DNA of 64,000 nt from Elusimicrobia bacterium GWA2_62_23. Lineage in GTDB: Bacteria; Elusimicrobiota; Elusimicrobia; Elusimicrobiales; UBA9959. The stretch covers positions 59,353 through 123,352 of the forward strand of contig MGTV01000049.1 in NCBI GenBank assembly GCA_001799635.1. The letters are read 5' to 3'. This document shows, one piece after another, positions 32,887 through 41,779 of the stretch; the first letter of the stretch is position 1; every line of letters begins with the position of its first letter. The position numbers were made by a program, and so were the translations under genes. The notes under the pieces are model-generated. The model did no database searches and had not been told where the DNA came from. It worked only from the letters and a program-made list of their open reading frames with translations.

Positions 32887-34317
32887 TTATCGCCTTAACG
32901 CTTCACGCACAAGTCCGACATCATCTTCGTCCAGTATCCCGCCCCATAGCACAAGCAGCAGATATACCATGGCTCCCGCCGCCACCCGCAGAAAAACGTT
33001 GCCTCCCGGGACCAGGCTCAACGCCGCCAGCATGACTGAAGAAAATGCGAGAAGGCGGACCAGGAGCCCCCATGGCAGGAAGTGGTACTCCGTGCGGCGC
33101 AGATAAATGACCGCGAGCGTAAAATATACGGTTTCGGAAACCGCCGTGGCCGCCGCCGCTCCGATATAGCCGTATGCCGGAATAAGGAACAAATTCAGAA
33201 CGACGTTGAGCAGACATGCGGCGCAAAACATGAAGAATGAATCTTTGACGCGTCCGGCCGCGGCGAAGAAGTGTCCCAGGAAAGCGTTGAGATAAAAGAA
33301 TACCGTTACCGAGGAAAGTACTGCAAAAGGCGCGGCGGAAGCGGCGAAAGAGGCGCCGTACAGCGCCGTCATTATACCAGGAGCCAGCATGACGGCGCCG
33401 AATGAAACCGGAACGGAGATGATAAGAAGGAATTTGAATGATTTCGTATAGGCTTTCTTTATCCCCTCGGGAGAGTTTTTAAACAGTCTGGAAAGCACGG
33501 GGAAAGCCGCACCCATATAAACCGACGCAACTATCCCTAACGCCAGATAGAGATTATACGCCACGCTGTATATGCCGACTTCCCCTGCACCCTTGAAATA
33601 AGACAGCATCAAAATGTCCGCGTTGTAATAGACCACAAGCGCCGCCGCGCTCAGTCCATAAGGGGCGCTTTCGCGCAACATCCGCAAGTACTCGCTGAGT
33701 CGGTAAGACAGCCGCGGCCATATCATCCTTAAAGCCAGCCACAACACGACCGCCAGATACAGCACGGAAGCTCCAAGGTAAGCGGCCGCGAACGCCGAGA
33801 TATCCAGACGAAAGAATACACAGGCGCCGCAGAACAGCAGTTGGGCCGCCCGGTAGATGGTCTCTGTGGCGAACAGCAGTGACATTTTTTCATGGGCGCG
33901 GAAAATGGCGCTGGCAAAACCTCCGGTCTGGTGCAGCAGATAGGACATCGCAAGCAACACAACGCAGTACAACAGAGGCTGTTCCAATCCCGCAGCCATT
34001 CCCGCCGCTGTCACGGCGGCAAGTATCAGTACGGACATAACCGCGTTCAGCAGGAGGCCCTTTCCCAGACATCCAGGGCCGGTCTCCTTATCCGCGGAGA
34101 CCTCCCGTATTGCGTAAGTGCTAAGTCCGAAATCCCCAAGGATGGTAAAAAACCCGGAGAAAGCCATGGCAAAAGCAAGTTTCCCATAGCCGGCCGCCCC
34201 GAGATATCTCACAATGAGAACGTTCAAGGCGAACGAAAGCAGCCGGCCCCCGACTCCCTGGAGGGCCAGCCAGCCTGTGTTCTCCGCGAGTTTTTGTACC
34301 GTGGTCCGTTCTTTCAT
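32887..34317 (-). CDS. Wzx-like polysaccharide flippase (MOP/MATE fold)
   Basis: 476 residues with about 12-14 hydrophobic helices. The N-terminal GWLALQGVGGRLLSFALNVL and IVRYLGAAGYGKLAFAMAFS, with LSTYAIREVSADKE, are signatures of polysaccharide-biosynthesis (RfbX/Wzx) transporters. It flips lipid-linked repeat units across the inner membrane. Together with the Wzy-like protein at 37079 and the Wza/Wzc-like pair it defines a Wzx/Wzy-dependent pathway. The start overlaps the stop of the CgeB-like gene by 4 nt. Confidence 0.9.
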   Translation of the reverse strand: MKERTTVQKLAENTGWLALQGVGGRLLSFALNVLIVRYLGAAGYGKLAFAMAFSGFFTILGDFGLSTYAIREVSADKETGPGCLGKGLLLNAVMSVLILAAVTAAGMAAGLEQPLLYCVVLLAMSYLLHQTGGFASAIFRAHEKMSLLFATETIYRAAQLLFCGACVFFRLDISAFAAAYLGASVLYLAVVLWLALRMIWPRLSYRLSEYLRMLRESAPYGLSAAALVVYYNADILMLSYFKGAGEVGIYSVAYNLYLALGIVASVYMGAAFPVLSRLFKNSPEGIKKAYTKSFKFLLIISVPVSFGAVMLAPGIMTALYGASFAASAAPFAVLSSVTVFFYLNAFLGHFFAAAGRVKDSFFMFCAACLLNVVLNLFLIPAYGYIGAAAATAVSETVYFTLAVIYLRRTEYHFLPWGLLVRLLAFSSVMLAALSLVPGGNVFLRVAAGAMVYLLLVLWGGILDEDDVGLVREALRR

Positions 34318-35366
34318 AGTTGCCGTGGGACCTCGAAACCGAGCCGGAACAGCATTTCCCGCATTCGCACGGAATAAGTATGGTCCTTATATGCCCGGGC
34401 CTGTCCGGCCGCGGCGATCTTTTCCCTTTCGGCGCCTCGCTCCAGATAACTTTTCGCTTTAGCCTTCAAGTCTCCGCCTTCGTTAAAGCAGACGATCTCG
34501 GACCCCAGAGAAAAAAGATCTTTCAGGACCCGGCGTTCCTCGGTCAGGAGAAAGGCCCCGCAGGCGGCGGCTTCGAACACTCTCATGTTCGGATCGCTCT
34601 TGCCGTGCGCGTGGATATTGAGCACTATTTTCGATGCGCTGTAGATCTTTATCAATTCCTCATCCCAAGCCTCGCGCCCAACTATGCATCCGCGTATCGG
34701 AGAATCCTGCGGCACGGGTCTGCTCAGCACCTTTCCGGTCTCCGGTGAATACTCATGAAAAAAAGGCCGGCTCCAGATCTTTAGATCAAAGCCCCTCAGC
34801 GATTCCAGGAGCGCCACCCTACGCGGTGTCAGCAAACCGACAAAAACAAGGTCGCTGCCGTAATTGATCCGATCATCCCCGGTCAACTCAAGCCGGCGAT
34901 GAACCGCCGGATCGCAGGCGAAAGTGAGGAATTCCGTCCGTCGGCAGCCGGCACGTTCATGGATAGCAACGGAGTCCGGATCATTGGTAAAGAAGACGTC
35001 ATACGCGGGGGAAAGCTTGGATGAAATATTTATGAGCCCCGGGTCGTCCAACCACCAGTTCACCACCGGGACCCGGCAGGCTTTGCGCAACTCGGCCACC
35101 GTAGCAGGCAAGAGATCATCCCCCTTCACCACCAGCACAAGGTCCGCAGCGCTCTGTGGAACTCCCGCCAGGAGCGCCCTTTCGGCTACCCGGTATTCCA
35201 CCGGCCCGAGCAGCTTACGGCTTATGCGCCCCGAATAGCGGTAAGGCTGAAAAAAAAAGGCAGAGGACTCCACTCCCAGGCGTCCGAACCCTGCCGCGCA
35301 AAAGCCCGCGACCTGCGACGAGGTCCTGGAATACGGATATATGATCGCGATTTTTTTTATAGTCAC
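34314..35366 (-). CDS. CgeB-like glycosyltransferase
   Basis: 350 residues starting at a GTG (35366). The C-terminal half contains SKIVLNIHAHGKSDPNMRVF with EAAACGAFLLTEE, the characteristic Glyco_trans_1_2/CgeB donor-binding region, ending in a DHTYSVRMREMLFRLG helix. The N-terminal half contains the acceptor-side motif VVNWWLDDPGLI, also seen in spore-maturation CgeB proteins and in surface-polysaccharide loci. A GGGGAG lies about 10 nt before the GTG. The specific sugar is unknown. Confidence 0.83.
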   Translation of the reverse strand: MTIKKIAIIYPYSRTSSQVAGFCAAGFGRLGVESSAFFFQPYRYSGRISRKLLGPVEYRVAERALLAGVPQSAADLVLVVKGDDLLPATVAELRKACRVPVVNWWLDDPGLINISSKLSPAYDVFFTNDPDSVAIHERAGCRRTEFLTFACDPAVHRRLELTGDDRINYGSDLVFVGLLTPRRVALLESLRGFDLKIWSRPFFHEYSPETGKVLSRPVPQDSPIRGCIVGREAWDEELIKIYSASKIVLNIHAHGKSDPNMRVFEAAACGAFLLTEERRVLKDLFSLGSEIVCFNEGGDLKAKAKSYLERGAEREKIAAAGQARAYKDHTYSVRMREMLFRLGFEVPRQL

Positions 35367-35385
35367 TATCGGGAACTCCCCCTGG

Positions 35386-36060
35386 TCAAATTCGCAGGAT
35401 CTTTGCAGCCACGAATTTCCCGGCGGCGTAAACGGAATCTCTTATCCTCTGGTAACGGTTCATCCGCCGATAAAAACCCTTAAGCACAGCGTCATTCACT
35501 TCCAGGATGCGCTTTTGCTCGATGATAGAATAAAGTCCGTATCCCGACAGGTCCTTTTCCCGGAAACCCGCCGGCTTGACGGCCTTCAGGAAAACTCCGG
35601 CTTCGGGGCTGTCCCTTTCCAGTTTCTTGATCTCGCAGTCAGAAAAGATAAATTCCATGTCTCCCGGGTCGTAGCGCCAGAAATCCGACGGGTAGGAGTG
35701 ATACTCGGCACCGACAGACCGGGTCGTCAACAGTATTATCCCTCCCGGGCGGCACAGCCGCTTTACATTGGAAATGACCCTGCGCCAATCCCGCACGTGC
35801 TCCAGCATCTCCGTGGAGATCACCACGTCGAAACTCTCCGCTCCCAATTTTGCGGCCGCCTCTTCGGCACCGCAAACCATATCCACCCCGGGACCGGCTT
35901 CCATATCCAAACCCACATATTCGGACGGTTTCAGAAGCTCTACGACCCTTCTGAGGCTGCCGTTGACGTCCCGGGAGCCCAATTCCACCACTTTTTTCCC
36001 ACGCACCTCGGCTTCACTCAGGTTCGTCGCACCGAATATTATACAGTTCGCATTGCACAT
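35386..36060 (-). CDS. class I SAM-dependent methyltransferase
   Basis: 224 residues. Motif I is VVELGSRDVNGSLRRVVELL, followed by YVGLDMEAGPGVDMV, FDVVISTEMLEHVRDWRRVI and CRPGGIILLTTRS. The GSRDVNG form of motif I and the WRYDPGDMEFIFSDC segment are typical of a methyltransferase subgroup in surface-polysaccharide clusters. It lies 20 bp upstream of the CgeB-like gene and 28 bp after the zinc-ribbon methyltransferase gene. Target probably a sugar of the repeat unit; inferred from context. Confidence 0.83.
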   Translation of the reverse strand: MCNANCIIFGATNLSEAEVRGKKVVELGSRDVNGSLRRVVELLKPSEYVGLDMEAGPGVDMVCGAEEAAAKLGAESFDVVISTEMLEHVRDWRRVISNVKRLCRPGGIILLTTRSVGAEYHSYPSDFWRYDPGDMEFIFSDCEIKKLERDSPEAGVFLKAVKPAGFREKDLSGYGLYSIIEQKRILEVNDAVLKGFYRRMNRYQRIRDSVYAAGKFVAAKILRI

Positions 36061-36087
36061 GGTCGTCTAGCCCCCCGGGCCGATATT

Positions 36088-37065
36088 TCAAAGTCCTTTT
36101 ACGTTCCGCATCACCATCGTCATGGTGCTTCCGATATGCAGGGCGTCGGCCACGCAGCCGATGCCCTTAAATAGTCCTCTTTCGAAAAAATGGAGAACAC
36201 CCCGCCAGTCGGAGCTCGCCGGGACCGGGGGAGCGGTTGGCGCATTCACGGGCGGCGCCGGGGGATACAAACCGATGTCCCGCAGACAATAACGCAGGCT
36301 TTCGGAATAATACATCGTGCTTTTCGCTTCGTAGGACCGGTATGCCACCGAACAGAAAGCGAATCCAGCGTCCTCAAGCATCCGCCTCAGCGTCGCGCTG
36401 GTGTACTGAAAGAGATGCTGCGGCAGCTTGAGTCCCACCCATCCGCTGCCGAACAGTTTTCTGTCCACGCTGTCAAAATTTGGCACGGAGACCACCAGGT
36501 ACCCCCCGGCCTTCAGCAGCTTCCGGACCTCTCTAAGCGTGGCCTTAGGTTCCCGCAAGTGTTCAAAGACATGGTGGAAACTGACGACATCGAACGAGGC
36601 CTCTTCATACCGCGTGGTCAGCAGTGTGCCAGTGCGGACGTCCAATCCGAGGGTCTCCCTGGCGTAGGCCGCCGCCGTTTCCCCAGGCTCCACTCCGTGG
36701 CAATCCCAGCCGAGACGGGAAAGATAAAGCAGGAAAAAACCGTCACCGCAGCCGACGTCCAGGATGCTCCCTTTTCCCGCCAACGGAAGTATCACAGCGG
36801 CGCGTTCCGCGGAAGATACCGACCAATGAGCGCCATTAATGACGGCATCCTGCTCCGCCGTTCCATTCTTGGCCCTACCCCAGTTTTCCGGTGGGTAATA
36901 CTTCCCCATTTCCGTCTCGGCGGGACGTGGGTTAACGTACACAAGTCCGCACCTGGAACATTTTACCAGTGAAAAAGTATCTCCGCTGCCCCAGTCCCTG
37001 TCCTTAGCGGTAAGGACGGGGAAATTGACTTCGGAACCGCATTGTTCGCATCTGGCGTTTTCCAT
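36088..37065 (-). CDS. zinc-ribbon SAM-dependent methyltransferase
   Basis: 325 residues from the ATG at 37065 (an upstream extension would overlap the Wzy-like gene and lacks a ribosome site). N-terminal four-cysteine ribbon: CEQCGSEV ... CSRCGLVYVNPRP. Methyltransferase motif I is ILDVGCGDGFFLLYLSRLGW, then CHGVEPGETAAAYA and FDVVSFHHVFEHLREPKATL. The same ribbon-plus-core layout occurs at 22714-23541, so the locus has two of this type. C-terminal Pro/Ala-rich linker (PPAPPVNAPTAPPVP) then a short hydrophobic tail. Confidence 0.87.
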   Translation of the reverse strand: MENARCEQCGSEVNFPVLTAKDRDWGSGDTFSLVKCSRCGLVYVNPRPAETEMGKYYPPENWGRAKNGTAEQDAVINGAHWSVSSAERAAVILPLAGKGSILDVGCGDGFFLLYLSRLGWDCHGVEPGETAAAYARETLGLDVRTGTLLTTRYEEASFDVVSFHHVFEHLREPKATLREVRKLLKAGGYLVVSVPNFDSVDRKLFGSGWVGLKLPQHLFQYTSATLRRMLEDAGFAFCSVAYRSYEAKSTMYYSESLRYCLRDIGLYPPAPPVNAPTAPPVPASSDWRGVLHFFERGLFKGIGCVADALHIGSTMTMVMRNVKGL

Positions 37066-37078
37066 AAGCGGCTGTTCC

Positions 37079-38488
37079 CTACTCCCCGGCTTTGGGCGCG
37101 GCGGCCGCGCTTTCCGGAGGCGCCTTCTCCCTGTCCGCAATCCGGCAGAGCACCATTATCATGGCCGACAGGAACCAGAGCGGTTCCATGATACGGACGA
37201 TAATGAATGTGTTCACTCCGACAGCCTGAAAAAGAAGCCCGGGAACAGCTACCATCACCCCCAGGGCCAGCGCCTTTATCCATTTCTCCTCGAATGCGGA
37301 GTAAACTCTCCGCGAGGATGAAAATATTCGGTAAAGCATCCAAAAAAACACGAACGTCCCGGCAACACCCAGTTCTCCTATCAGCAACGTGTACTGCGTG
37401 TCCCCCATGCCGGCTCCGGTCACGCCCCACCCCATGATCGGGTGCTTCGGAAGCTTGTCGAATAGGGCGCCCCTAATGGAAGCTATGCGCAACCAGGCGG
37501 ACTCCTCCAGCTTAACGGTGCCAAACCCGGTCTGAACGTCTTTGACTGCGTAAGCGCCCTGATACGTCATGGAGACGCGCTCTCTGACCGGCCCGGAAAG
37601 ACCCGGCATGAACATGCCGAAAGCGAATAATCCTGCCATAAAGAACCCGAGCAGCGTTTTGCGCCGCTCGGACAGCAGCAGCAGTGCAGCGAACAGAGCA
37701 GCAAGACCGATGTATGACGCCCGGGAAAATGTCAACAGGAAAGCGGGGAACATGAAAGCCAGCGCAGCCAAGGTCCACATCATGATCTTTCCCGAATACT
37801 CGGTCAATAATCCCAGCAATATCCCGAAAACCAACAGGTAATACCCTCCGAGAGAGGCCGGTTCCGAGTCCTGCGGCCGGCCTATGGGAGCCTCAAAAGG
37901 CGCCGTAGCGCGGGCCCCGGCTCCGGAGCTGTAATAGTAGTAATACGCGTAGATCGTAACTATCACTGCGATAACCAAGCCATAAGCCAGATATTTCTTC
38001 ACCTCCTCCTTCGAATCAGCTATGTTCACCGCCATGAAATAAAGCAGGAAGTATTCAACGTACTTGAGCACGTAGAAAAACGCCACGTTGAACCGCACGT
38101 CCCCGCGCATTATGCCCAGAGATGTAGACACCACGCAAAGCGCCGTGTAGATCAGCACCGGAGTCTGCACCGGGCTTTGGGTTATAAAGGCCCTCCCCTT
38201 CATGATGGCCGTCCTGGCGAACCAGGACAGGAAAATTATCATCAGAACGATGTCGTCGTAGCGCAGGATGACCGAGCGCGTGGCAGTGATGTCCCCGAAG
38301 CCGATTTCGGGGGAAAGCAACATGGAGAAAAGCAGTATTACGAGGCTGGCCCGTGGAGACAGGAAAGCGAAAACAGCCAGCACCGCGCTACCGGCCAGGA
38401 TGAGCACGTAACTATGGGAAACCGCGGTGGCCAAGGAACCCAGCAGCACCGCGGCTATAAGCGCCGTTAGTATGACGATTATCGGCAT
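37079..38488 (-). CDS. Wzy/O-antigen ligase-like membrane protein
   Basis: 469 residues with about 11-12 hydrophobic helices. The large periplasmic loop typical of Wzy/WaaL proteins lies near KLEESAWLRIASIRGALFDK, followed by HPIMGWGVTGAGMGDTQYT, whose GxG pattern is the usual O-antigen ligase/polymerase signature. It is expected to polymerise lipid-linked repeat units on the periplasmic face. It is placed between the Wzc-like gene and the methyltransferases; a polymerase is favoured over a ligase because Wzx and Wzc partners are adjacent. The ATG is at 38488. Confidence 0.85.
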   Translation of the reverse strand: MPIIVILTALIAAVLLGSLATAVSHSYVLILAGSAVLAVFAFLSPRASLVILLFSMLLSPEIGFGDITATRSVILRYDDIVLMIIFLSWFARTAIMKGRAFITQSPVQTPVLIYTALCVVSTSLGIMRGDVRFNVAFFYVLKYVEYFLLYFMAVNIADSKEEVKKYLAYGLVIAVIVTIYAYYYYYSSGAGARATAPFEAPIGRPQDSEPASLGGYYLLVFGILLGLLTEYSGKIMMWTLAALAFMFPAFLLTFSRASYIGLAALFAALLLLSERRKTLLGFFMAGLFAFGMFMPGLSGPVRERVSMTYQGAYAVKDVQTGFGTVKLEESAWLRIASIRGALFDKLPKHPIMGWGVTGAGMGDTQYTLLIGELGVAGTFVFFWMLYRIFSSSRRVYSAFEEKWIKALALGVMVAVPGLLFQAVGVNTFIIVRIMEPLWFLSAMIMVLCRIADREKAPPESAAAAPKAGE

Positions 38489-38532
38489 TCTTGCAAGTCG
38501 ATCAGGCCACTCCTCCGGGGAACTGGCGCGGC

Positions 38533-40386
38533 CTAGCGCCGCGCGTACTTCTTGTAGTCGTAGTAGTAGTAGCCGTACTGCGGGCCCATTTCGGAGGCGC
38601 GCACGCCGTTGAGCACCACGCCCAGCATCTTGGCGGCGCCGCCTACCTGGTCCTTGGCGCGCTTCAGGGCGCCGCGGGCTATCTTGCCGGCCTTGTAGAC
38701 CAGCACCACGCCGTCGGAGGCGTGCTTGGCTATCATCACCGCGTCCACGAAAAGCAGCACCGGGGGCGCGTCGAAGATTATCATGTCGAACTCGCTCTTG
38801 AGTTCGCCCATGATCTCCTTCCAGTTGGCGGAGTCCAGGATGTCTATCACGTTGCCGGGCTGGGTGCCGCAGTTGAGCACCTTCAGGTTCTCTATGCCCG
38901 GGAAGCGCATGAGCTGGTCGAAATCCAGGCCGCCCATAATGAAGTCCGCGCTTTCCAGCACGGCCTCGCGCCAGTCGGCCTTGCCGGCCAGCACATCGCT
39001 CAAGCCCGGCTCCTTGCGGGTGCCGAAGATCTGGTTGATGGCGGGGCGCCGGAGGTCGGCGTCTATGAGCAGGGTGCGCAGACCGGAGTGGGCGCTGGCC
39101 AGCGCGAAGTTCACGGCGGTCAGGGTCTTGCCCTCGGCGGCGCCGGCGGAGCTGATCACCAGCGAGGCGCTCTCGCCGCTCTTGAGGTGCGACATGATAT
39201 TGGTGCGCAGGGTATGGTAGGACTCTATCACGCTGGAGGCGTACTTGCGGTTGACTATCAGCACGCTGCGGAAGGCGTCCACCGTGTAGCGTTCCTTCTT
39301 AAAAACGTTGGTGAGCCAGTTATCCAGCGGCTTTTCGCTCAGGATGTTGGGGATGATGCCCAGCACCGGCAGTTTTATGAAGTTCTCGATGTCCTCGATG
39401 GTGGAAATGGAGACGTCCAGGTTCTCCAGCAGGAACACCACCACCACGGCGAGGAAAAAGCCCAGCACCGCGCCCACCATGGAGTTAAGGCGGGCGTTAG
39501 GGGAAATAGGGCTGGTCTCGGGGATGGGGCGGTTGACCACGCTGACGAAAGAGACCATGGAGGAAACGCCCAGTTTGGCTTCCTCGTACTGTTTGTTCAG
39601 GGTGGTGTAGAGTTCTTCCTGCATGCGCACTTCGCGACTGATGCGGGCCAGGGCTATCTCCTGGGCGGGGATCTCCTCGAGCTTGGCCTGCACCACGTCG
39701 ATGCGCTGGTTGATATTGAGCACGTCGGGATGGTTGGGGGTGTACTTCTCCAGCATCTCGCGCTTCTTGATCTCCAGGTCGGCCAGCTGGTTGGCCAGGG
39801 CCGAACCCAGGCCGGTCTTGGGATTGCGTTCCACGAAATTCTGCTTCTGCCGCTCCAGGGTGCGGAGGTTGTCCTCCACCTCGGTCTTGCGGGAAGAGAT
39901 GTCCTCCAGGGTCTTGCGGGCCTGGCGGCTCTTCTGCTCCAGGTCGAAATCCCGGTAGGCGTCTATGACCGCGGAGGCTATGTCGGCGGCCTTGACCGGG
40001 TCGGAACTGTAGGAAGCGAGCGAAATGAGGTTTGATTCCTGCAGGCGCTCCACTTTATAGGAGCCGGCTATCTGCGCGGCGGACTTGGGGCCGGCGGGCA
40101 GGCCCAGCTTGGCGGCGGCCCTTTCGGCTATCTCGGAGGAGGTCATCACCTTCAGCTCGGTGGCCACCGCGCTCCACGGGTCGAAGTCGTTGATCTCGGA
40201 GCCGGGGATCCTGCTGTAGGAGGCCGGCGGCTTTATCTTGATGAGGGCCTGGCTGCGGTACACGGTGGGCTGCAGCCGCGTGTAGAACATGGTGGAGAAG
40301 ACGGTGACGGCGAACACCAGCAGCGCTATCCACTTGCGGCGGTTGACTATGCGCCAGTAATCGTAAAGGGTAAGTTCGGCGTTCAT
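38533..40386 (-). CDS. Wzc-like chain-length determinant / BY-kinase
   Basis: 617 residues. The N-terminal Wzz part has TM1 at about 17-35 and a coiled-coil periplasmic domain, then TM2 (SMVGAVLGFFLAVVVVFLLE). The C-terminal part is a bacterial tyrosine kinase: Walker A SAGAAEGKTLTAVNF (about 415-430), Walker A' LLIDADLRRP, Walker B MIIFDAPPVLLF. The last residues, YGYYYYDYKKYARR, are the tyrosine cluster that is autophosphorylated in the family to control polymerisation. It overlaps neither neighbour. It pairs with the Wza-like gene at 40393, with a gap of only 6 bp. The kinase acts in cytoplasm while the Wzz domain meets Wza in the periplasm. Confidence 0.93.
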   Translation of the reverse strand: MNAELTLYDYWRIVNRRKWIALLVFAVTVFSTMFYTRLQPTVYRSQALIKIKPPASYSRIPGSEINDFDPWSAVATELKVMTSSEIAERAAAKLGLPAGPKSAAQIAGSYKVERLQESNLISLASYSSDPVKAADIASAVIDAYRDFDLEQKSRQARKTLEDISSRKTEVEDNLRTLERQKQNFVERNPKTGLGSALANQLADLEIKKREMLEKYTPNHPDVLNINQRIDVVQAKLEEIPAQEIALARISREVRMQEELYTTLNKQYEEAKLGVSSMVSFVSVVNRPIPETSPISPNARLNSMVGAVLGFFLAVVVVFLLENLDVSISTIEDIENFIKLPVLGIIPNILSEKPLDNWLTNVFKKERYTVDAFRSVLIVNRKYASSVIESYHTLRTNIMSHLKSGESASLVISSAGAAEGKTLTAVNFALASAHSGLRTLLIDADLRRPAINQIFGTRKEPGLSDVLAGKADWREAVLESADFIMGGLDFDQLMRFPGIENLKVLNCGTQPGNVIDILDSANWKEIMGELKSEFDMIIFDAPPVLLFVDAVMIAKHASDGVVLVYKAGKIARGALKRAKDQVGGAAKMLGVVLNGVRASEMGPQYGYYYYDYKKYARR

Positions 40387-40392
40387 ATTTTA

Positions 40393-41082
40393 TCAGCGGT
40401 TGTTTACCACTATGCCCGCGGTCACGGTGAACAGGAACAGCGTGGCCCAGGGCACTATGTTGTCGGTGATCCACTTGGCGGCGGAAGAATACTTCTTGCG
40501 GGGGATGTAAACTATGTCCCCGTTCATCATAAGGATGTTCTTTTCCATCTTGCCGTTGAACACCGCGGCGAGGTCGGCCGTGAGCACCTCCTCCTTGAAC
40601 TTGCCGTCGGGCCCGGGGGTGCGGCGGTAGATGCGGATCTTGGCGGTGCGTGCGTAATCCTGCGGCCCCGAGGCCTGCGCTACGAGGTCCAGCAGACGCA
40701 TGCCTTCACGGTACTCGTAGTAGCCGGGGGTGGTGATCTGCCCTATCACGGCCACCTTATTGGAGGAGAACTTGCGCACGTTTATAGTGACGTTGGGGTT
40801 GGCCACGTATTTGGAGAATTTGGCGGTGAGCGTCTTCTCCAGGTCTTCCGACTTCAGGCCGCGCGCTTTCACGGGGCCTATCAGCGGGATGTCCACGGTG
40901 CCGTCGGGCTGCACGGTGACTTCCTTGGAGAATTCCTCGGCGGGAAAAACGTTGACGTTTATGATGTCGCCCGACTCTATAAAGTATTCCTTCTCCGCGG
41001 CCGGCAGCGTAAGTTCCAAACTGTAAGCCGGCACCGTGCCCAAAAGGGTGAGAATTGACAGCGCAAGGGACATTGTCTTCAT
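40393..41082 (-). CDS. Wza/GumB-like polysaccharide export protein
   Basis: 229 residues with a signal peptide (LALSILTLLGTVPAYS). A Poly_export domain (FIESGDIINVNVFPAEEFSK; VQPDGTVDIPLIGPVKARGL) is followed by an SLBB domain (KVAVIGQITTPGYYEYREGM). The signal peptide lacks a lipobox cysteine, and the C-terminus is a single hydrophobic helix (PWATLFLFTVTAGIVVNNR), unlike E. coli Wza but resembling the GumB/VpsM type. It forms the periplasm/outer-membrane conduit. A TATAAT ends 7 nt before the ATG on the minus strand, so a leaderless transcript is possible. Confidence 0.9.
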   Translation of the reverse strand: MKTMSLALSILTLLGTVPAYSLELTLPAAEKEYFIESGDIINVNVFPAEEFSKEVTVQPDGTVDIPLIGPVKARGLKSEDLEKTLTAKFSKYVANPNVTINVRKFSSNKVAVIGQITTPGYYEYREGMRLLDLVAQASGPQDYARTAKIRIYRRTPGPDGKFKEEVLTADLAAVFNGKMEKNILMMNGDIVYIPRKKYSSAAKWITDNIVPWATLFLFTVTAGIVVNNR

Positions 41083-41089
41083 AGGGTTA

Positions 41090-41095
41090 ATTATA
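41090..41095 (-). promoter_or_regulatory. -10 box directly before the Wza-like gene
   Basis: Minus-strand TATAAT at 41095-41090, ending 7 nt before the ATG at 41082, in a 31-bp gap. This would start transcription near or at the first codon and would separate the export/glycosyltransferase genes from the coiled-coil genes upstream. Confidence 0.45.
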
Positions 41096-41113
41096 TATAT
41101 ATTTAAGCGGTTT

Positions 41114-41779
41114 TTACTTGCCGTTCTGCTGCTCCACGGCGCGGGACAGGGTCTTTACCAGCACGCGAAGTTCTTCCACCTTGTGCTCCAGTTCGCGCTC
41201 CCTCTCAGGGGAGGCGGCCTGGTAAGAACGGGCGCCGCCGGTGGCGGCCATGGAACTGAGCATTTCCACCTTGCGCGACAGCGCGTCCACCCGCTCGGCT
41301 AAGCCGTGGGAGTCCGGGGCGCGGCGGCGGAAATTCAGGTAATAGCCGAACAGGGAGAGCAGCAGCATGAACGAGAACAGCATGAAGACCACCCCGCCGA
41401 TGAGTACCAGGTAGTCCAGGCCGGCGAGGACACCGCCCAGGGCGGCTATCAGGCCGGTCAGCATGCCAAAAAGCGTGGTCTCTTTGTTCTCGCTCCAGGC
41501 CAGGCTGGCCGGGCTTTGAACCGCGGGCAGGTCGCGCTGGGCCTCGGGCCGGTGCGGACGGGGCGCGAAATCACGGCGCACCGCGCTCTGGCGCGGCTCC
41601 TCCTCCCGGCTCTGCTGGTAGCGATCCTGGCGCGGAGGCCTTTCTTCGCGCCGGAAGCTGTCTTCGCGGGAAACGCGTTCCGGGGCCGGCGCGGCGGGGC
41701 GCGGCGCGGGTTCCGGCAGCGGGCCCACCTCGTCCTTCAGCCTGTCCAGCAGGTTCTTCAGGTCGTCTGAACCGCTCAT
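41114..41779 (-). CDS. membrane protein with disordered N-terminus and coiled-coil C-terminus, unknown
   Basis: 221 residues. Residues about 20-95 are rich in Pro, Arg, Glu and Gln and probably disordered. Two hydrophobic helices follow (TLFGMLTGLIAALGGVLAGL; VLIGGVVFMLFSFMLLLSLF), then a C-terminal coiled coil (ERVDALSRKVEMLSSM; ERELEHKVEELRVLVKTLSR). I recognise no family. The stop/start overlap (ATGA) with the coiled-coil gene at 41776 and the position between it and the export genes suggest that it could tether the coiled-coil proteins to the inner membrane. Confidence 0.75.
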   Translation of the reverse strand: MSGSDDLKNLLDRLKDEVGPLPEPAPRPAAPAPERVSREDSFRREERPPRQDRYQQSREEEPRQSAVRRDFAPRPHRPEAQRDLPAVQSPASLAWSENKETTLFGMLTGLIAALGGVLAGLDYLVLIGGVVFMLFSFMLLLSLFGYYLNFRRRAPDSHGLAERVDALSRKVEMLSSMAATGGARSYQAASPERERELEHKVEELRVLVKTLSRAVEQQNGK

